DNA from: Deltaproteobacteria bacterium
Lineage (GTDB): Bacteria; Desulfobacterota; Desulfobacteria; Desulfobacterales; Desulfosarcinaceae
Reading direction: 5' to 3'
Assembly (NCBI GenBank): GCA_021824175.1
Contig: JAKALP010000027.1
Span: forward strand, 1 to 64,000
Length of the DNA: 64,000 bases
In this document: positions 9,080 through 19,813 of the stretch, piece by piece
How positions within the stretch are numbered: position 1 is the stretch's first letter
How the letters are laid out: every line of letters starts with the position of its first letter
Made by a program: the position numbers and the translations under genes
Notes under the pieces: generated by a model
The model's input: only the letters and a program-made list of their open reading frames with translations
Told to the model about the DNA's origin: nothing
The model's database searches: none

Positions 9080-10051
9080 CTATTTCATTTGGACAAGATC
9101 CAGTATTTCAGAAAAGGTTGGGTTTTCAATCAATTTAGCAATTTGGGAGTGTAAGTGGATAAGTTCCTGGAGATTATTAAAAGCAAGATGCAATCCAAAG
9201 GTGCGCCCTTCGAAATTCGCGGGGGGCTCCAATCGGATGGACCTTGTCATATTCAACTTGCATAGGGCGCTGCGATACTGCTCCTCAAAATGGGTGATGA
9301 CAGGATAACGCCGTCGCTTTAAATACTCTCTGACCAGCTGGGTTTTACGGCCGCGATCCAATTGGGAATCATTTAACCAGCCGGCAATGGGATCTTTAGT
9401 CAGCACATCTTTTATAGCCATTGCTTCTCGAATCGAAATGGCTTGGCACCAATCCAAGACCTCACGTTGGCGATTCAAACTCATGTTCAGCGTATTATAA
9501 AGAAAGCAAATTCCATCGATCTCTTCCGCGCCAGACAATTCATTTAATCGCAGTGCGATGGGCAGCGCGATCGTGCCGTCAATTAATCCTTGCTGAACCG
9601 TCCGTCTCATTTGGGTGACGGCCTTTAACTTTCTGCAAAGTTCGATATTAACCTGTAGGCCCAATTCATGAAGTGTTTTGGCGGCTGCCACGTCGTCCAT
9701 AGCCGCCTTAGACAGCAAATTAAATGCCCTTGCCATCTCGACGAGATTCAGCTCTCGCTGTGCGGAATTATCGACGATGGCAATGCGAGCACAAATTTCA
9801 AAAGAGGTTTCGGGTGACAGTACCCGGGCGTGAATCTGATCCCACCCCAAGGAACGACATGCGGCAACGCGGCTGAATCCGCTGATGACAACAAATTCTT
9901 CGCCTTGGGGCCAAAGAATGGGAGGATTTATCAGACCGACATATTTAACGGATGCGACAAAACTCTCCTGCACCTTTCCAGTGGTGATGCGAAAAGTTTT
10001 ATCATCACCCCGAATGTGCGCTATCGAAACAACTCGATGTTCAAATTCCAT
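9080..10051 (-). CDS. Orphan ParB/RepB/Spo0J N-terminal domain protein
   Basis: A 323-residue protein. Residues 1-95 match the ParB N-terminal (ParB/sulfiredoxin, CTP-binding) fold with GLINPPILW and [17 protein letters not shown], the counterpart of the G-x-RR-x-x-A motif. The middle (about 100-200) is helical and could hold the HTH, and the rest has no recognised domain. It is an orphan: no ParA is adjacent, and it follows purC with an 11-bp overlap of its start and the purC end. Chromosome partition is therefore not supported, and a regulator or switch protein is equally possible. Confidence 0.65.
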   Translation of the reverse strand: MEFEHRVVSIAHIRGDDKTFRITTGKVQESFVASVKYVGLINPPILWPQGEEFVVISGFSRVAACRSLGWDQIHARVLSPETSFEICARIAIVDNSAQRELNLVEMARAFNLLSKAAMDDVAAAKTLHELGLQVNIELCRKLKAVTQMRRTVQQGLIDGTIALPIALRLNELSGAEEIDGICFLYNTLNMSLNRQREVLDWCQAISIREAMAIKDVLTKDPIAGWLNDSQLDRGRKTQLVREYLKRRRYPVITHFEEQYRSALCKLNMTRSIRLEPPANFEGRTFGLHLAFNNLQELIHLHSQIAKLIENPTFSEILDLVQMK

Positions 10052-10937
10052 GATCAGTACTGGTGATCGACCGCAACGCCTCTAAATATTTAGCTCGTGT
10101 GTTAGTGATCACATCTTCGGGCAAATGGGGGGCCGGAGGTTTTTTGTTCCAATGGATGGAATCCAAATAATCCCGCAAGTACTGTTTATCATAACTGGGT
10201 TGAGGACCGCCGGGGCGATACTCGCTCTGGGGCCAAAATCGGCTCGAATCGGGAGTCAATACTTCATCAATGAGGACAATGTCATTACCAATTTGTCCAA
10301 ATTCAAATTTAGTGTCCGCGATGATGATTCCTTTGGCCAAAGCTAACTCAGCTCCCTTTTTATATAAAGCCAGAGAGATGTCGCGAACCCGTTCGGCTAA
10401 TGGGCGGCCAATGCGCTTGCATGTTTCCTCAAAATCAATATTGATGTCATGAACGCCGACTTCTTCCTTGGTTGAAGGCGTAAAAATCGGCTCAGGTAGA
10501 CAATCAGACTCTTTCAGCCCCGCGGGCAAATTTATACCACAAATGCTTTGGGTCTTTTGGTAGGATTTCCAACCCGACCCAGAAATATAGCCGCGCACCA
10601 CGCATTCGATGGGCAAAGGCTGTGCCTTCTTAACCAGCATGGAACGCCCGGATAGTAGTTCGACATATGGCTGGCAGTTTTTGGGGAAAGCATTTACATC
10701 GCCCGTAATTACATGATTGGCGATGATGGGGTTCATGATCTCAAACCAAAAGAGAGAAATCTGGTTCAGGATTTTTCCTTTATCCGGAATCAATTCCGGC
10801 ATGACGACATCGAAGGCTGAAATTCGATCCGAGGCAACCATAAGAAACGAGTCACCCAAATCGAATATATCTCTAACTTTGCCGCGCTTAACCAGATGGA
10901 GAGACGGCAAATCAATTTCTTTAGCAGTGGCGTTCAT
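10041..10937 (-). CDS. purC: Phosphoribosylaminoimidazole-succinocarboxamide synthase
   Basis: SAICAR synthetase, which joins CAIR and aspartate with ATP in purine synthesis. At 298 residues it is the long, yeast-like form. It shows the N-terminal [27 protein letters not shown], then [27 protein letters not shown] and [14 protein letters not shown], all hallmark stretches of the family. The ATG at 10937 has AAGAGG upstream. The PilZ gene ends 17 bases before its start, and the ParB-like gene overlaps its end, suggesting one transcript. Confidence 0.96.
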   Translation of the reverse strand: MNATAKEIDLPSLHLVKRGKVRDIFDLGDSFLMVASDRISAFDVVMPELIPDKGKILNQISLFWFEIMNPIIANHVITGDVNAFPKNCQPYVELLSGRSMLVKKAQPLPIECVVRGYISGSGWKSYQKTQSICGINLPAGLKESDCLPEPIFTPSTKEEVGVHDINIDFEETCKRIGRPLAERVRDISLALYKKGAELALAKGIIIADTKFEFGQIGNDIVLIDEVLTPDSSRFWPQSEYRPGGPQPSYDKQYLRDYLDSIHWNKKPPAPHLPEDVITNTRAKYLEALRSITSTDHGI

Positions 10938-10954
10938 GGAACCTCTTCACATCT

Positions 10955-11308
10955 TTATTTTGATGCCTGAGCATTAAAGGCGATAATATATTGCCTAAGT
11001 ACATTTCGAGCCGATCCATCCATTTCAAAGAATTCAATGCCTGATTCATGCATCGCCTTGGCGTTTTGATGTGAGTAAACCACCCTTCCCTTGATATCTA
11101 CAACATCTTCCTTGAACCCAATGGTCAGGGAGATCGTATGGGATATTTGCATGGGATTATGGGTCTCAAGTAAAATCCCCGCCTCGGAGACATTCAACGT
11201 CCTACCCATCCCCTGATTCACTTCTTCTCCGTTCTCATCGTAATAAACGTAGTTAAGCAAGTTGATCGAGTCGATGCGGGAAAACTTTCTTTTTTCTTCC
11301 ATAGTCAT
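10955..11308 (-). CDS. PilZ domain protein (c-di-GMP binding)
   Basis: A 117-residue single PilZ domain. The N-terminal KRKFSRI gives the RxxxR-type element and NVSEAGILLET gives the (D/N)xSxxG element, both needed to bind cyclic di-GMP. Residues GIEFFEM form the conserved last strand. It is expected to be a cytoplasmic effector of c-di-GMP signalling, for example in pilus or surface behaviour. It stands between purC and the DUF4388/cNMP/MglA group on the same strand, so it may belong to that regulatory block. Confidence 0.88.
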   Translation of the reverse strand: MTMEEKRKFSRIDSINLLNYVYYDENGEEVNQGMGRTLNVSEAGILLETHNPMQISHTISLTIGFKEDVVDIKGRVVYSHQNAKAMHESGIEFFEMDGSARNVLRQYIIAFNAQASK

Positions 11309-11437
11309 GGCATATTCACCTGATAGGGTTAGCAGTTATCAAATTCCAATTACAATTACAATCAAGCGCCAATAAAGATAACTTTGTTAACGATGCCTTG
11401 AACGCTCTGTGAATGTAAATCGGAATGCATAACATAT

Positions 11438-12613
11438 CTACTTCATCATACTAAACTTTTTATAATAGTTACACACCACTTTCGTGGAGACGGACACGCA
11501 AGTCGCTACATTATCAATAAAATTCTTAAAGGTAGTAGACAGTTGATTATATTCTTTCTGGAACTGGGCGATATCCACTTTTCGAACCTTAAGATCACTG
11601 GTAGCCATTACGGAAGCAAAATCAGGTTCATGCCCGAGATCCAAGAAGGGAATCCGGCCGAAATAATCACCGTTATACAATTGGGCCAGAGGGACACGCC
11701 CATAGTCTTCCTGTCGAACTACAGAAGCGCTGCCATCCCGGATGATGTATAGATCTTCATCGGCGGTGCCTTGCTTGATCACCGGCTTTTTGTTGTCCAT
11801 GTATTCGGCGGGGTCTAATTGCTTCTGTCGAAGCTCTACAGCCCTTTCATTAAGCTGTTTGAGACGTTTGTCCAAACTCACTAACAAACCCCTGAATTCC
11901 GGTGTCAGAGTCGCGAACTCCTGGGCCAACCGTTGTGAATCCAGAACACCCAATTGAACGTTACCCACTGCCACCGCGGTGGCGGTCCGGATGTGGCCTT
12001 GGATCAAAAAGGAGGATAGGCTGCCAATAAACGATCCATCGCCAAGCCGGACAATGGGCAGCGGTCCATCTGGTGTTTCTCGCACGATTTCGACAACACC
12101 TTCTAGGATTACCCAAATCCAGCTGCCGTGCTTGCCCTCTTCGACGATGTATTCGCCATCGAAAAAATCTTCTTCATCGGCCACATACATGTAATCCACC
12201 AGCGGGCCTTTGATGATGGGGATCGTGTCGGTGTCCAGCGGTGAGGCTGTCTTGCGGCTCGCTGCGCCCGGCCCTACTCTTTTGACTTGACCGTCATCAA
12301 CCATTTTTAAGCCCTCTAGAATAATTCCCATGCGGCTTTTTGTGATCACCCGCTGACTTAGGATATTTTCCTTGGTAAATTCAAATTCACCGTCGGTCCA
12401 TCCGAACAGTGCATACACTGCCTCCAAACCAATGGCCGCACCGCAAGCCGCATTCACCGGATTGCCGTTTTCAAAGTAAATAAAACCAGGTTCAGCGGCG
12501 TATCGGCTAATCAATCGCAAGACGCCCGTGCTGCTGTTTGCTCCCAGCAACTGCATGATGTCGCCAAGGGCTAAAAACTTTAGGCTGCCGGCCAGAACAA
12601 CGTTGTCGCGCAT
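11438..12613 (-). CDS. DUF4388 protein with two cyclic nucleotide-binding domains
   Basis: A 391-residue cytoplasmic protein. The N-terminal 100 residues form a DUF4388 (PATAN-like) domain (LAGSLKFLALGDIMQLLGANSSTGVLRL). Two CAP-type cNMP-binding domains follow: about 135-245 (DGEYIVEEGKHGSWIWVILEGVVEIV) and about 265-365 (KPVIKQGTADEDLYIIRDGSASVV). No DNA-binding domain is visible, so the protein is more likely a protein-contact adaptor than a CRP-type regulator. The ATG at 12613 leaves 5 bases after the GTPase stop; a GTG at 12631 is the alternative start. DUF4388 proteins in deltaproteobacteria commonly accompany MglA-type GTPases and motility systems. Confidence 0.8.
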   Translation of the reverse strand: MRDNVVLAGSLKFLALGDIMQLLGANSSTGVLRLISRYAAEPGFIYFENGNPVNAACGAAIGLEAVYALFGWTDGEFEFTKENILSQRVITKSRMGIILEGLKMVDDGQVKRVGPGAASRKTASPLDTDTIPIIKGPLVDYMYVADEEDFFDGEYIVEEGKHGSWIWVILEGVVEIVRETPDGPLPIVRLGDGSFIGSLSSFLIQGHIRTATAVAVGNVQLGVLDSQRLAQEFATLTPEFRGLLVSLDKRLKQLNERAVELRQKQLDPAEYMDNKKPVIKQGTADEDLYIIRDGSASVVRQEDYGRVPLAQLYNGDYFGRIPFLDLGHEPDFASVMATSDLKVRKVDIAQFQKEYNQLSTTFKNFIDNVATCVSVSTKVVCNYYKKFSMMK

Positions 12614-12618
12614 CGTCT

Positions 12619-13233
12619 CTATTTCGCCCACTTAAATTCGCGTTGGAGCGCTTGCAGCGTGAGCTTTAAACACTCTTTTAAGGTATTCCCCACACCCGTG
12701 CCCACCACTGCGCTCGCTTCAAACGCAGGTACTTTCAATTGGCGATTCAGATCTCTTTCCATTTGTTCAATGGGCATGAGGGGAATTCCCTGTTCGGCCA
12801 AATCCCTCTTGTTGTATTGCATCACCAAGGGTACTTTAAATATACTTTTGCCATAGTCCTTCAAGTTGGCCTGCAGGTCTTTAAGAGACAGCATGTTCTT
12901 TTCTCGGCGGACCTCCAGCGAATCAGCCACAAACACGATGCCATCCACGCCGCGCAAAACCAGCTTACGGGTTGAACTGTACTTGACCTGGCCCGGAACG
13001 GTATAAAGCTGCACACGCACATCACAGCCTCTTATTTGACCGAGGCCCATGGGTAAAAAGTCGAAGAATAACGTGCGGTCGCCCTCGGTGTTGATGGAGA
13101 CCATCTCACCCTTGACCTGTTTCTTATAGGAGCTGAAAATATACTCCAGATTGGTTGTTTTACCACAGCGACCAGGCCCGTAGTAGACCACTTTACACTC
13201 GATCTCACGTTTCTTTAGATTGAAAATCGCCAT
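12619..13233 (-). CDS. MglA-like small Ras-family GTPase
   Basis: A 204-residue Ras-like GTPase. The P-loop is YGPGRCGKTTN, the switch region LYTVPGQVKY corresponds to the DxxGQ element and has the T-V-P-G form typical of MglA, and NKRDL is the G4 base-specificity motif. MglA sets cell polarity and places motility machines, including type IV pili, in Myxococcus. The ATG at 13233 has AGGAG 9 bases upstream. No MglB (Roadblock) gene is adjacent, so its GAP must be elsewhere or be replaced by a neighbour. Confidence 0.88.
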   Translation of the reverse strand: MAIFNLKKREIECKVVYYGPGRCGKTTNLEYIFSSYKKQVKGEMVSINTEGDRTLFFDFLPMGLGQIRGCDVRVQLYTVPGQVKYSSTRKLVLRGVDGIVFVADSLEVRREKNMLSLKDLQANLKDYGKSIFKVPLVMQYNKRDLAEQGIPLMPIEQMERDLNRQLKVPAFEASAVVGTGVGNTLKECLKLTLQALQREFKWAK

Positions 13234-13419
13234 AAATAAGGCTCCTAGCAAACCTCCGGTGAGTTTAAAATTTGTGATTCAGATCGCCTTCTGCCATCAC
13301 CATCGCTTGGCAACCTGACATTCGTCAAGGGTCAAAACGCATCATGCTATCTTTAAGCGATGCATCAGTATCCAAACAATTGATCCGCCGGTATTAAAAA
13401 CTGTCCTGAGTCCCCTTTC

Positions 13420-14355
13420 TTATGTGCTGGATATTCGAATGTCCAAACAGTAATCTCCCTGTTTAGGCCCTGTCTTTATCTGGGTTTTTGAAACCACCGT
13501 ACCCACACCATTAAATATCGCGATCGGAGAAAAAAACTGGACATTTTTGAGTTTGACGCCCTCATCCAGGCCTTCTAGAAGATCCTGATCTTTTTTAGCA
13601 ATAATCAAACTCAGCATATTGCCCGACTGAAAATTAACATCGAGTTCAACCATTTTGCCTTTTCTGGCGCCCCGCTCAAAGGTGATGCCGATGGAGGTGA
13701 TATCCAGGAATTCTTCTTCACTCTCTTCGGCCACGGTGTCTTCTACAGCCAGCGTCTCATCCAAGGTGTCTTCCACTGTTATGGCCGAAGGCAAATCCGC
13801 CTCGATTCCTCGCTTTTGGAGGATCTCCTCCAAATAATGCCTTACGGTCTCGAGCTGTTGGGGTTGAAACAGATCGCCGGTATACCACTTTTTATACTGA
13901 GCCACCGCATCCTCAACTGAAGCGCTGGCCATATAGCAACGTAGAATATTTTTTGCGGCGTCGACTCGCATGGAATCTTTTTCAAGAAGCGCATTCAGAT
14001 CTGAAAGAGCCCGGTCAAACTGGCCGAATTTGGCCAAAGTCACCGCGCCCTCCAATGCCGCTGCATCCTCGTCTTTATTCTCGGAAAAGGTGAAGAGATT
14101 TTTGATTAAATCTTGCGCCTTTTTGGAGAGTTCTGGTGTCTTGGGGCCTTTATCAACTTTTTCTTTGGTATAGTTAAGTGCCAGTATTTTTTCATGAATG
14201 GCCTTGAGCAGACTATCCTTGTTTTTAAGCTTTTCAATGGAATTGATGAGATTTACTGCATTTTGATATCTGTCGTATGCTTCGGCGATTAACCCCTGGT
14301 TTCGATATATTTCAGCTTCATTGAGCACCGTCTTAATACGCAGTTTGATGTCCAT
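13420..14355 (-). CDS. TPR-like protein with C-terminal PilZ-like domain
   Basis: A 311-residue protein. The first 190 residues are helical with TPR-like spacing (ALNYTKEK, FGQFDRALSDLNALLEKD). An acidic linker follows (about 195-225, rich in Glu and Asp), then a beta-rich tail (DITSIGITFERGARKGKMVELDVNF ... YCLDIRI) with the shape of a degenerate PilZ domain, including an S-x-x-G element. The ATG at 14355 has GGGAG 6 bases upstream, which rules out the longer frame. Function is unknown. It lies upstream of the GTPase and is probably part of the same regulatory group. Confidence 0.55.
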   Translation of the reverse strand: MDIKLRIKTVLNEAEIYRNQGLIAEAYDRYQNAVNLINSIEKLKNKDSLLKAIHEKILALNYTKEKVDKGPKTPELSKKAQDLIKNLFTFSENKDEDAAALEGAVTLAKFGQFDRALSDLNALLEKDSMRVDAAKNILRCYMASASVEDAVAQYKKWYTGDLFQPQQLETVRHYLEEILQKRGIEADLPSAITVEDTLDETLAVEDTVAEESEEEFLDITSIGITFERGARKGKMVELDVNFQSGNMLSLIIAKKDQDLLEGLDEGVKLKNVQFFSPIAIFNGVGTVVSKTQIKTGPKQGDYCLDIRISST

Positions 14356-14716
14356 TAAGGCTCCCAGAACGTTGAACGGTAATGCCTTGTCTGCTGACTT
14401 TGCCCATTTCCGGGCCAAGCAACCCCACGCGTTTTGGCGTGATGCGGGGTACGCTGTCTTGACCTCACCTTGGCAAAAACGCCATTCTTTTCTTATACAT
14501 ATCGTACTATTTATTACCGTGCATGCCTGTCAAAAGTCAATATTTAATAGTCATTTGAGTAATCTATACAATAAATAGCAGTGTCGAAACAGTGGGGCAC
14601 TTAAACCAGCTTTATAATGCGGGGTACATCAAACAGGCTGGGCAGCGAGCAGCTCGGCAATAAAATTGCTGGGGGTTTTGGGCCCCCAGCGATTTCAATC
14701 TATTTCAATGAGACCA
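14356..14716. other. Intergenic region upstream of TPR/MglA block
   Basis: About 360 bases between mdh and the TPR-like gene. It contains the mdh terminator (14668-14690) and presumably the promoter of the 13.4-14.4 kb gene. No further gene or motif is supported. Confidence 0.5.
14668..14690 (-). terminator. Terminator of mdh
   Basis: An 8-bp GC-rich stem (GCTGGGGG/CCCCCAGC) with a 7-base loop, followed on the minus strand by AATTTTATT, lies about 27 bases after the mdh stop codon. Confidence 0.6.
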
Positions 14717-15700
14717 TCATCGGCCTAAAAGGTCAGCAATAGCCGCTTTTTCATCCAGAAGCTCGCGCTCGGTGGCACGCATCCGCTCCCGACTGAAATC
14801 GCTGATTTTTAGGCCGCCAACCTCTTTCCACGCACCATTTTCGCAAACAATCGGCAATGAATAAATGATATCCTGATCGATACCATAGGAATTTCCAGCA
14901 CTGTAAACCCCCATGCTCACCCACTTGCCATTGCTGCCCAAAGCCCAATCGCGCATATGATCAATGGCCGCCGAGGCAGCCGAGGCTGCGCTGGATGCCC
15001 CACGGGCTTTGATGATCGCTGCACCACGTTGTTGCACTGTCGGGATAAAGGTTTTGGCATACCACTCATCGTCCAGCTTGGCTTTAACGGGTTCTCCTTT
15101 AACGAGTGCATAACTGATGTCGGGATATTGGGTCGCCGAATGGTTGCCCCACACTACCATCTGCTGGATATCAGTGGTGTGGCAACCGGTCTTTGCCGCC
15201 AGTTGAGACAGCGAGCGATTATGATCTAACCGCATCATGGCTGTAATGTTACGCGGATTTAGGCTGGGAGCGTTTTTCAACGTGATCAAGGCATTGGTAT
15301 TAGCGGGATTACCCACTACCAGTACTTTAACTTCGCGCTTGGCCTGGGCATCGAGGGCTTTGCCCTGGGCGGAGAATATTTTGGCGTTGTCCTTAAGCAG
15401 ATCGGCGCGCTCCATGCCCGGTCCGCGGGGCTTTGCCCCCACCAGAATGGCGTAGTCTGCATCTTTAAAAGCAATATTTGCATTATCGGTGGCCACGACA
15501 CCAGCCAGCGTAGGGAAAGCGCAATCCTGCAACTCCATAATGACCCCGTTAAGGGCGTTCATGGCGGGCGGGATTTCCAGAAGTTGAAGGATGACCGGCT
15601 GATCCGGGCCAAGCATGTCGCCATGGGCGACCTTGAAGATAAGCGAATAACTGATTTGACCGGCAGCACCGGTAATGGTGACACGTACGGGGCTTTTCAT
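14717..15700 (-). CDS. mdh: NAD-dependent malate dehydrogenase
   Basis: Interconverts malate and oxaloacetate. The 327-residue protein is of the cytosolic-type (MDH type 2) family. It shows the Rossmann GAAGQI, the mobile loop [14 protein letters not shown] with two Arg, NPANTN, the catalytic Asp and substrate Arg in MMRLDHNRS, and the catalytic His in [14 protein letters not shown] lies 8 bases before the ATG. It follows ispF-uvrB-uvrC on the same strand, and a terminator follows it. Confidence 0.96.
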   Translation of the reverse strand: MKSPVRVTITGAAGQISYSLIFKVAHGDMLGPDQPVILQLLEIPPAMNALNGVIMELQDCAFPTLAGVVATDNANIAFKDADYAILVGAKPRGPGMERADLLKDNAKIFSAQGKALDAQAKREVKVLVVGNPANTNALITLKNAPSLNPRNITAMMRLDHNRSLSQLAAKTGCHTTDIQQMVVWGNHSATQYPDISYALVKGEPVKAKLDDEWYAKTFIPTVQQRGAAIIKARGASSAASAASAAIDHMRDWALGSNGKWVSMGVYSAGNSYGIDQDIIYSLPIVCENGAWKEVGGLKISDFSRERMRATERELLDEKAAIADLLGR

Positions 15701-15802
15701 GATGTTTTCTCCCTTTGACCTAATGACAATTCCGATTTGTTAGAAATGCAGATACCCATTTCACCTAAAAAGTTGTTGCGAAACCATAATTAGAAAAAGT
15801 TG

Positions 15803-17677
15803 TCAATCAAGATTATCATCGAAAATAATTCCTGCCAGATGGTCACGGATGGTCTGCGCCATGGCTGGCGTGATTCCCGGCAGCGATTGAATCTCCTCCA
15901 AAGAGGCTTTGCTGATCTGCGCCACCCCTCCGAAATGCCGGAGCAATTGGGTTTTACGCTTTGGCCCGATACCGGCAATTTCATCCAGAGCGGAGTGCAG
16001 CGCTTTACTGGCGCGGCGTTTACGCTGAAAGCTGATGGCAAAACGATGTGCTTCATCGCGGATACGCTGAAGAAAGAGCAACAAATCGTTGTCTCGCCCA
16101 AATTGGATGGGGTTGCTCCGGCCCAGTAGAAAAATCTTGTCCTGGAGTTCACCCATGGAGGGATCTTTCTTGGCGATGCCGATTAAATCTAATGTGCCCA
16201 ACAGCCCCAACCCACTCAGAATGGCGGCGGCGGTGTTGAGCTGTCCTTTACCCCCGTCCACCATCAGCAGATCGGGCAGTGGCAGTGAGCCATCACCTTT
16301 GACAAAACGGCGTTGAATCACCTCAGCCATATAGGCATAATCATCCGGCTTGCCCAATGGAGCCAAAATATAATGTCGGTAGGCATCAGGCTTTGACGAA
16401 CCATTTTCAAATACGACCATGGCGGACACTGGTTCTGTCCCGGAAAGATTGGAATTATCGAAGCATTCGATCCGCTGGGGCATGCGCTGTAAATGCAGAC
16501 GCTGCTGGAGCCGCAACAGCAAATCCATCTGACTCTCTTTTTGGCGCCGCTGCTCTTGCAGGGCATTGGCAGCGTTCTGAAGGGCCATCTGCACCAATTT
16601 TTCTTTGTCTCCCCGTTGAGGGACGGTGAGTATGGTGCGGCGGCCACTTCTTTCGTGGAGCAACTCCGCAACCGTGGTCTGGTCATTGGGCATGTGGCTG
16701 ATCACCAGCTCGGGGGGCATTTGAAGGGTCGATGAATAGTACTGTAATAGAAAACTGCTCATTTGCTCTTCTTCTGGCCCAACGGCGTTTTCAAATACAA
16801 AGTGCCGGCTGCCCAATAAAAATCCTCCCCGGACCCTAAGCAAAGTAAAGGCCGACCAGGTTCCGTCCACTACCAAACCGACGACATCCCTGTCCTTGAG
16901 GTCCGTGGCAACGGAGACCTGACGCTCCAAGGTCTCTTTCAAAGCCAACATTTTGTCCCGCAGAAGCGCGGCCCGTTCATAATGCTGTTCCTGCGATGCT
17001 GATAACATCTGCTTTTCGATTTTGCGAATCAAGGCGGGTGTCCGACCGTGTAAAAAGGCGATCACCTCTTTGACCGCCTCCTGGTATTCGGCATCATCTA
17101 CCTGGGAGAAACACGGTCCCATGCAAAGCCCCATCTGATAATTCAGACATGGCCGGGTACGTTTTTTGAAGTCACCGCGGCATTTGCACAGTTTGAAGGT
17201 TTTATTGATGAACTTCAGGCTTTGTCGGACCGCACTGCTGGAAGCATAAGGACCAAAATAAAGGGCACCATCATTTTGAATTTTACGGACAATGGACAAG
17301 CTGGGGTAAGTATCCGCCACATTCAGGCGCAAAACAGGATAGCGTTTATCATCTTTAAGATTGACATTGTAGCGTGGCTTGTGGCGCTTGATGAGACTGG
17401 CCTCTAGTATCAGGGCCTCTTTTTCCGTATGGGTGATGATGGTTTCAAAGGAGGCTACCTTGCTGAGCAGTAATTCAGTCTTGGGGTCATGGGGGCGGTT
17501 GGACTGAAAGTAAGAGTAAAGTCTTTTCTTGAGGTTGCGCGCTTTGCCCACATAAAGAATCGTGCCCTGCGAATCCCGCATTTGATAGACCCCGGGTTGA
17601 GAGGTCACATGCTTGACTTGTTCGGCAAGTGTTTCCAGCGTTGTTGATATTGAAGTAGACCCTATATCAGCTGTCAT
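15803..17677 (-). CDS. uvrC: Excinuclease ABC subunit C
   Basis: Makes both incisions in nucleotide excision repair. The 624-residue protein has the GIY-YIG nuclease domain near the N-terminus (GVYQMRDSQGTILYVGKARNLKKRL), the CKC-type Cys cluster (CKCRGDFKKRTRPCLNYQ), the UVR motif (YERAALLRDKM), the RNase H-like C-terminal nuclease (ECFDNSNLSG, LLMVDGGKGQL) and tandem helix-hairpin-helix repeats at the end. The frame extends to 17782. The ATG at 17677 fits family N-termini. It lies 108 bases downstream of uvrB. Confidence 0.96.
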   Translation of the reverse strand: MTADIGSTSISTTLETLAEQVKHVTSQPGVYQMRDSQGTILYVGKARNLKKRLYSYFQSNRPHDPKTELLLSKVASFETIITHTEKEALILEASLIKRHKPRYNVNLKDDKRYPVLRLNVADTYPSLSIVRKIQNDGALYFGPYASSSAVRQSLKFINKTFKLCKCRGDFKKRTRPCLNYQMGLCMGPCFSQVDDAEYQEAVKEVIAFLHGRTPALIRKIEKQMLSASQEQHYERAALLRDKMLALKETLERQVSVATDLKDRDVVGLVVDGTWSAFTLLRVRGGFLLGSRHFVFENAVGPEEEQMSSFLLQYYSSTLQMPPELVISHMPNDQTTVAELLHERSGRRTILTVPQRGDKEKLVQMALQNAANALQEQRRQKESQMDLLLRLQQRLHLQRMPQRIECFDNSNLSGTEPVSAMVVFENGSSKPDAYRHYILAPLGKPDDYAYMAEVIQRRFVKGDGSLPLPDLLMVDGGKGQLNTAAAILSGLGLLGTLDLIGIAKKDPSMGELQDKIFLLGRSNPIQFGRDNDLLLFLQRIRDEAHRFAISFQRKRRASKALHSALDEIAGIGPKRKTQLLRHFGGVAQISKASLEEIQSLPGITPAMAQTIRDHLAGIIFDDNLD

Positions 17678-17785
17678 CTTCTTTAATCTCGCACGATCCG
17701 GGCCACAAAGGAAAAATCCGAAAAGGTCCGGAGCATGGATAGTCGGGCCTGGGCTCGGCAGGCCAAAGGACGTCCACCCCAAGCA

Positions 17786-19780
17786 CTATGATTCATACAT
17801 TATCTTGCGCCTTAGTGCTTTGATCCGGTCGCGCAGCTGGGCGGCCCGCTCAAATTCCAAAGCCTGTGCGGCTTGGCGCATTTCCAGCTCTAAAGTTTCA
17901 ATGGATTTTTCAAGCGTTTCGGTTGAACCATAGTCCACCGCGGGTTCCGCGACCGCATGGCCCGCATTGGCTTGAACAGCGTAAGCGCTCTCGAATAGGG
18001 TGACAATGCTTTTCTGAACCGACTGGGGCACAATACCGTGACGCTCATTGAATTCCGCCTGAATACGGCGCCGTCTTTCGGTCTCTTCAAGCGCCTGGCG
18101 CATGGAGGGGGTAGTGACATCGGCATATAGAATCACTCTACCGTTAACGTTGCGGGCTGCCCGGCCAAAAGTCTGGATCAGGGAGCGCGTCGAACGCAGG
18201 AATCCCTCTTTGTCCGCGTCCAAGATAGCCACCAAGCCGACTTCCGGGATATCCAGCCCCTCCCGCAACAAATTGATGCCGATCAGCACATCGAACTGCC
18301 CCAGTCGAAAATCCCGGATGATTTCCATACGCTCCAAAGTACTGATATCGGAATGCAGATATCGGACCGCCACTCCAAGCTCCGCGTAGTAATCGGTCAA
18401 ATCTTCGGCCATGCGTTTGGTCAAAGTGGTCACCAACACCCGCTCGTTGCGCGCTTTACTTGCCAGAATCTCGGCATACAGATCATCGACCTGGTGCCCG
18501 GCGCCGCGAATGACGACCTGTGGGTCCACCAGGCCGGTGGGACGCACGATTTGCTCCGCCACCGCCCCCCGGGAATTCTCCATCTCGTACTCTGCCGGCG
18601 TGGCCGAAACATGAATCACCTGGTTAGTCCGCCGACGCCATTCATCGAAACGCAAAGGCCGGTTATCCAGAGCCGATGGGAGCCGGAAGCCATACTCTAC
18701 CAAAGTCTCTTTGCGCGAACGGTCTCCATTGTACATTCCCCGCAATTGCGGGATGGTAATATGACTTTCATCAATAAAAGTAATGTAGTCGCCGGGGAAG
18801 TAATCCAGCAAGGTGGGGGGCGGATCGCCGGCTGCTCGGCCGGTCAGATGACGGGAGTAATTTTCAATGCCATTGCAGTATCCTAATTCCTGGATCATTT
18901 CCAGATCGAAACGGGTACGTTCTTCGATACGCTGGGCTTCAATCAGCTTATTTTCCACTCTGAAATGATTCACACGGGTTTTGAGCTCATTGAGGATGGA
19001 CCGCATGGCCTGCTGCACGGTCTGTTTGGAGGTCACGTAGTGACTGGCCGGAAAAATAGTGACTGCTTCAAGCTCTTTGCGGGCCATGCCTCGCAGTGGA
19101 TCGATTTCACGGATGGCATCAACCGTGTCTCCGAAGAAATCAATGCGAACGGCTTGATCTTCTTCATAGGCGGGAAACACCTCCACGCGGTCACCACGCA
19201 CCCTGAAAGTCCCCCGGTGAAAATCCACATCATTGCGCTGGTATTGCATGGCCACTAGCTCGCGAAGCAATTGCTCCCGCGATTTCTCCATTTCTTTTTG
19301 TAGATCGATGCGCATGGCCAGGTAGTCTTCCGGCGCTCCCAGGCCAAAGATGCACGACACACTGGCCACCACGAGCACATCGCGCCGGGAAAGTACCGAA
19401 CGGGTGGCCGAATGGCGCATTTTATCGATCAAATCATTAATTGAGGAGTCCTTCTGAATGTAGGTGTCGGAACTGGGGATATAAGCTTCGGGCTGGTAGT
19501 AATCGTAGTAGCTGACAAAATACTCCACCGCGTTTTCAGGGAAGAGCTGTTTGAATTCATGATAGAGCTGGGCGGCCAAGGTCTTGTTGGGAGCTATGAC
19601 CAAGGCAGGCCGATTCAAATTGGCGATGACATTGGCCATGGTAAATGTTTTGCCGGAACCCGTGACACCCAACAGGACCTGGTCCTTTGCTCCCGCGGAC
19701 AAGCTCTGGCACAATTTATCGATGGCCGCGGGCTGATCGCCGCGCGGAGCGAATTGGGATGTCAGCTTGAATGAAGTCAT
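17786..19780 (-). CDS. uvrB: Excinuclease ABC subunit B
   Basis: DNA damage-recognition helicase of nucleotide excision repair, 664 residues. It shows Walker A in [10 protein letters not shown], the beta-hairpin region [18 protein letters not shown], helicase motif II (DESH), motifs V and VI ([22 protein letters not shown]) and a C-terminal UVR domain ([13 protein letters not shown]) for UvrC contact. It lies in the order ispF-uvrB-uvrC and ends 108 bases before uvrC. Confidence 0.97.
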   Translation of the reverse strand: MTSFKLTSQFAPRGDQPAAIDKLCQSLSAGAKDQVLLGVTGSGKTFTMANVIANLNRPALVIAPNKTLAAQLYHEFKQLFPENAVEYFVSYYDYYQPEAYIPSSDTYIQKDSSINDLIDKMRHSATRSVLSRRDVLVVASVSCIFGLGAPEDYLAMRIDLQKEMEKSREQLLRELVAMQYQRNDVDFHRGTFRVRGDRVEVFPAYEEDQAVRIDFFGDTVDAIREIDPLRGMARKELEAVTIFPASHYVTSKQTVQQAMRSILNELKTRVNHFRVENKLIEAQRIEERTRFDLEMIQELGYCNGIENYSRHLTGRAAGDPPPTLLDYFPGDYITFIDESHITIPQLRGMYNGDRSRKETLVEYGFRLPSALDNRPLRFDEWRRRTNQVIHVSATPAEYEMENSRGAVAEQIVRPTGLVDPQVVIRGAGHQVDDLYAEILASKARNERVLVTTLTKRMAEDLTDYYAELGVAVRYLHSDISTLERMEIIRDFRLGQFDVLIGINLLREGLDIPEVGLVAILDADKEGFLRSTRSLIQTFGRAARNVNGRVILYADVTTPSMRQALEETERRRRIQAEFNERHGIVPQSVQKSIVTLFESAYAVQANAGHAVAEPAVDYGSTETLEKSIETLELEMRQAAQALEFERAAQLRDRIKALRRKIMYES

Positions 19781-19813
19781 ATAACGATCCGGTTGGAAGT
19801 GGTCCCAGGGCGA

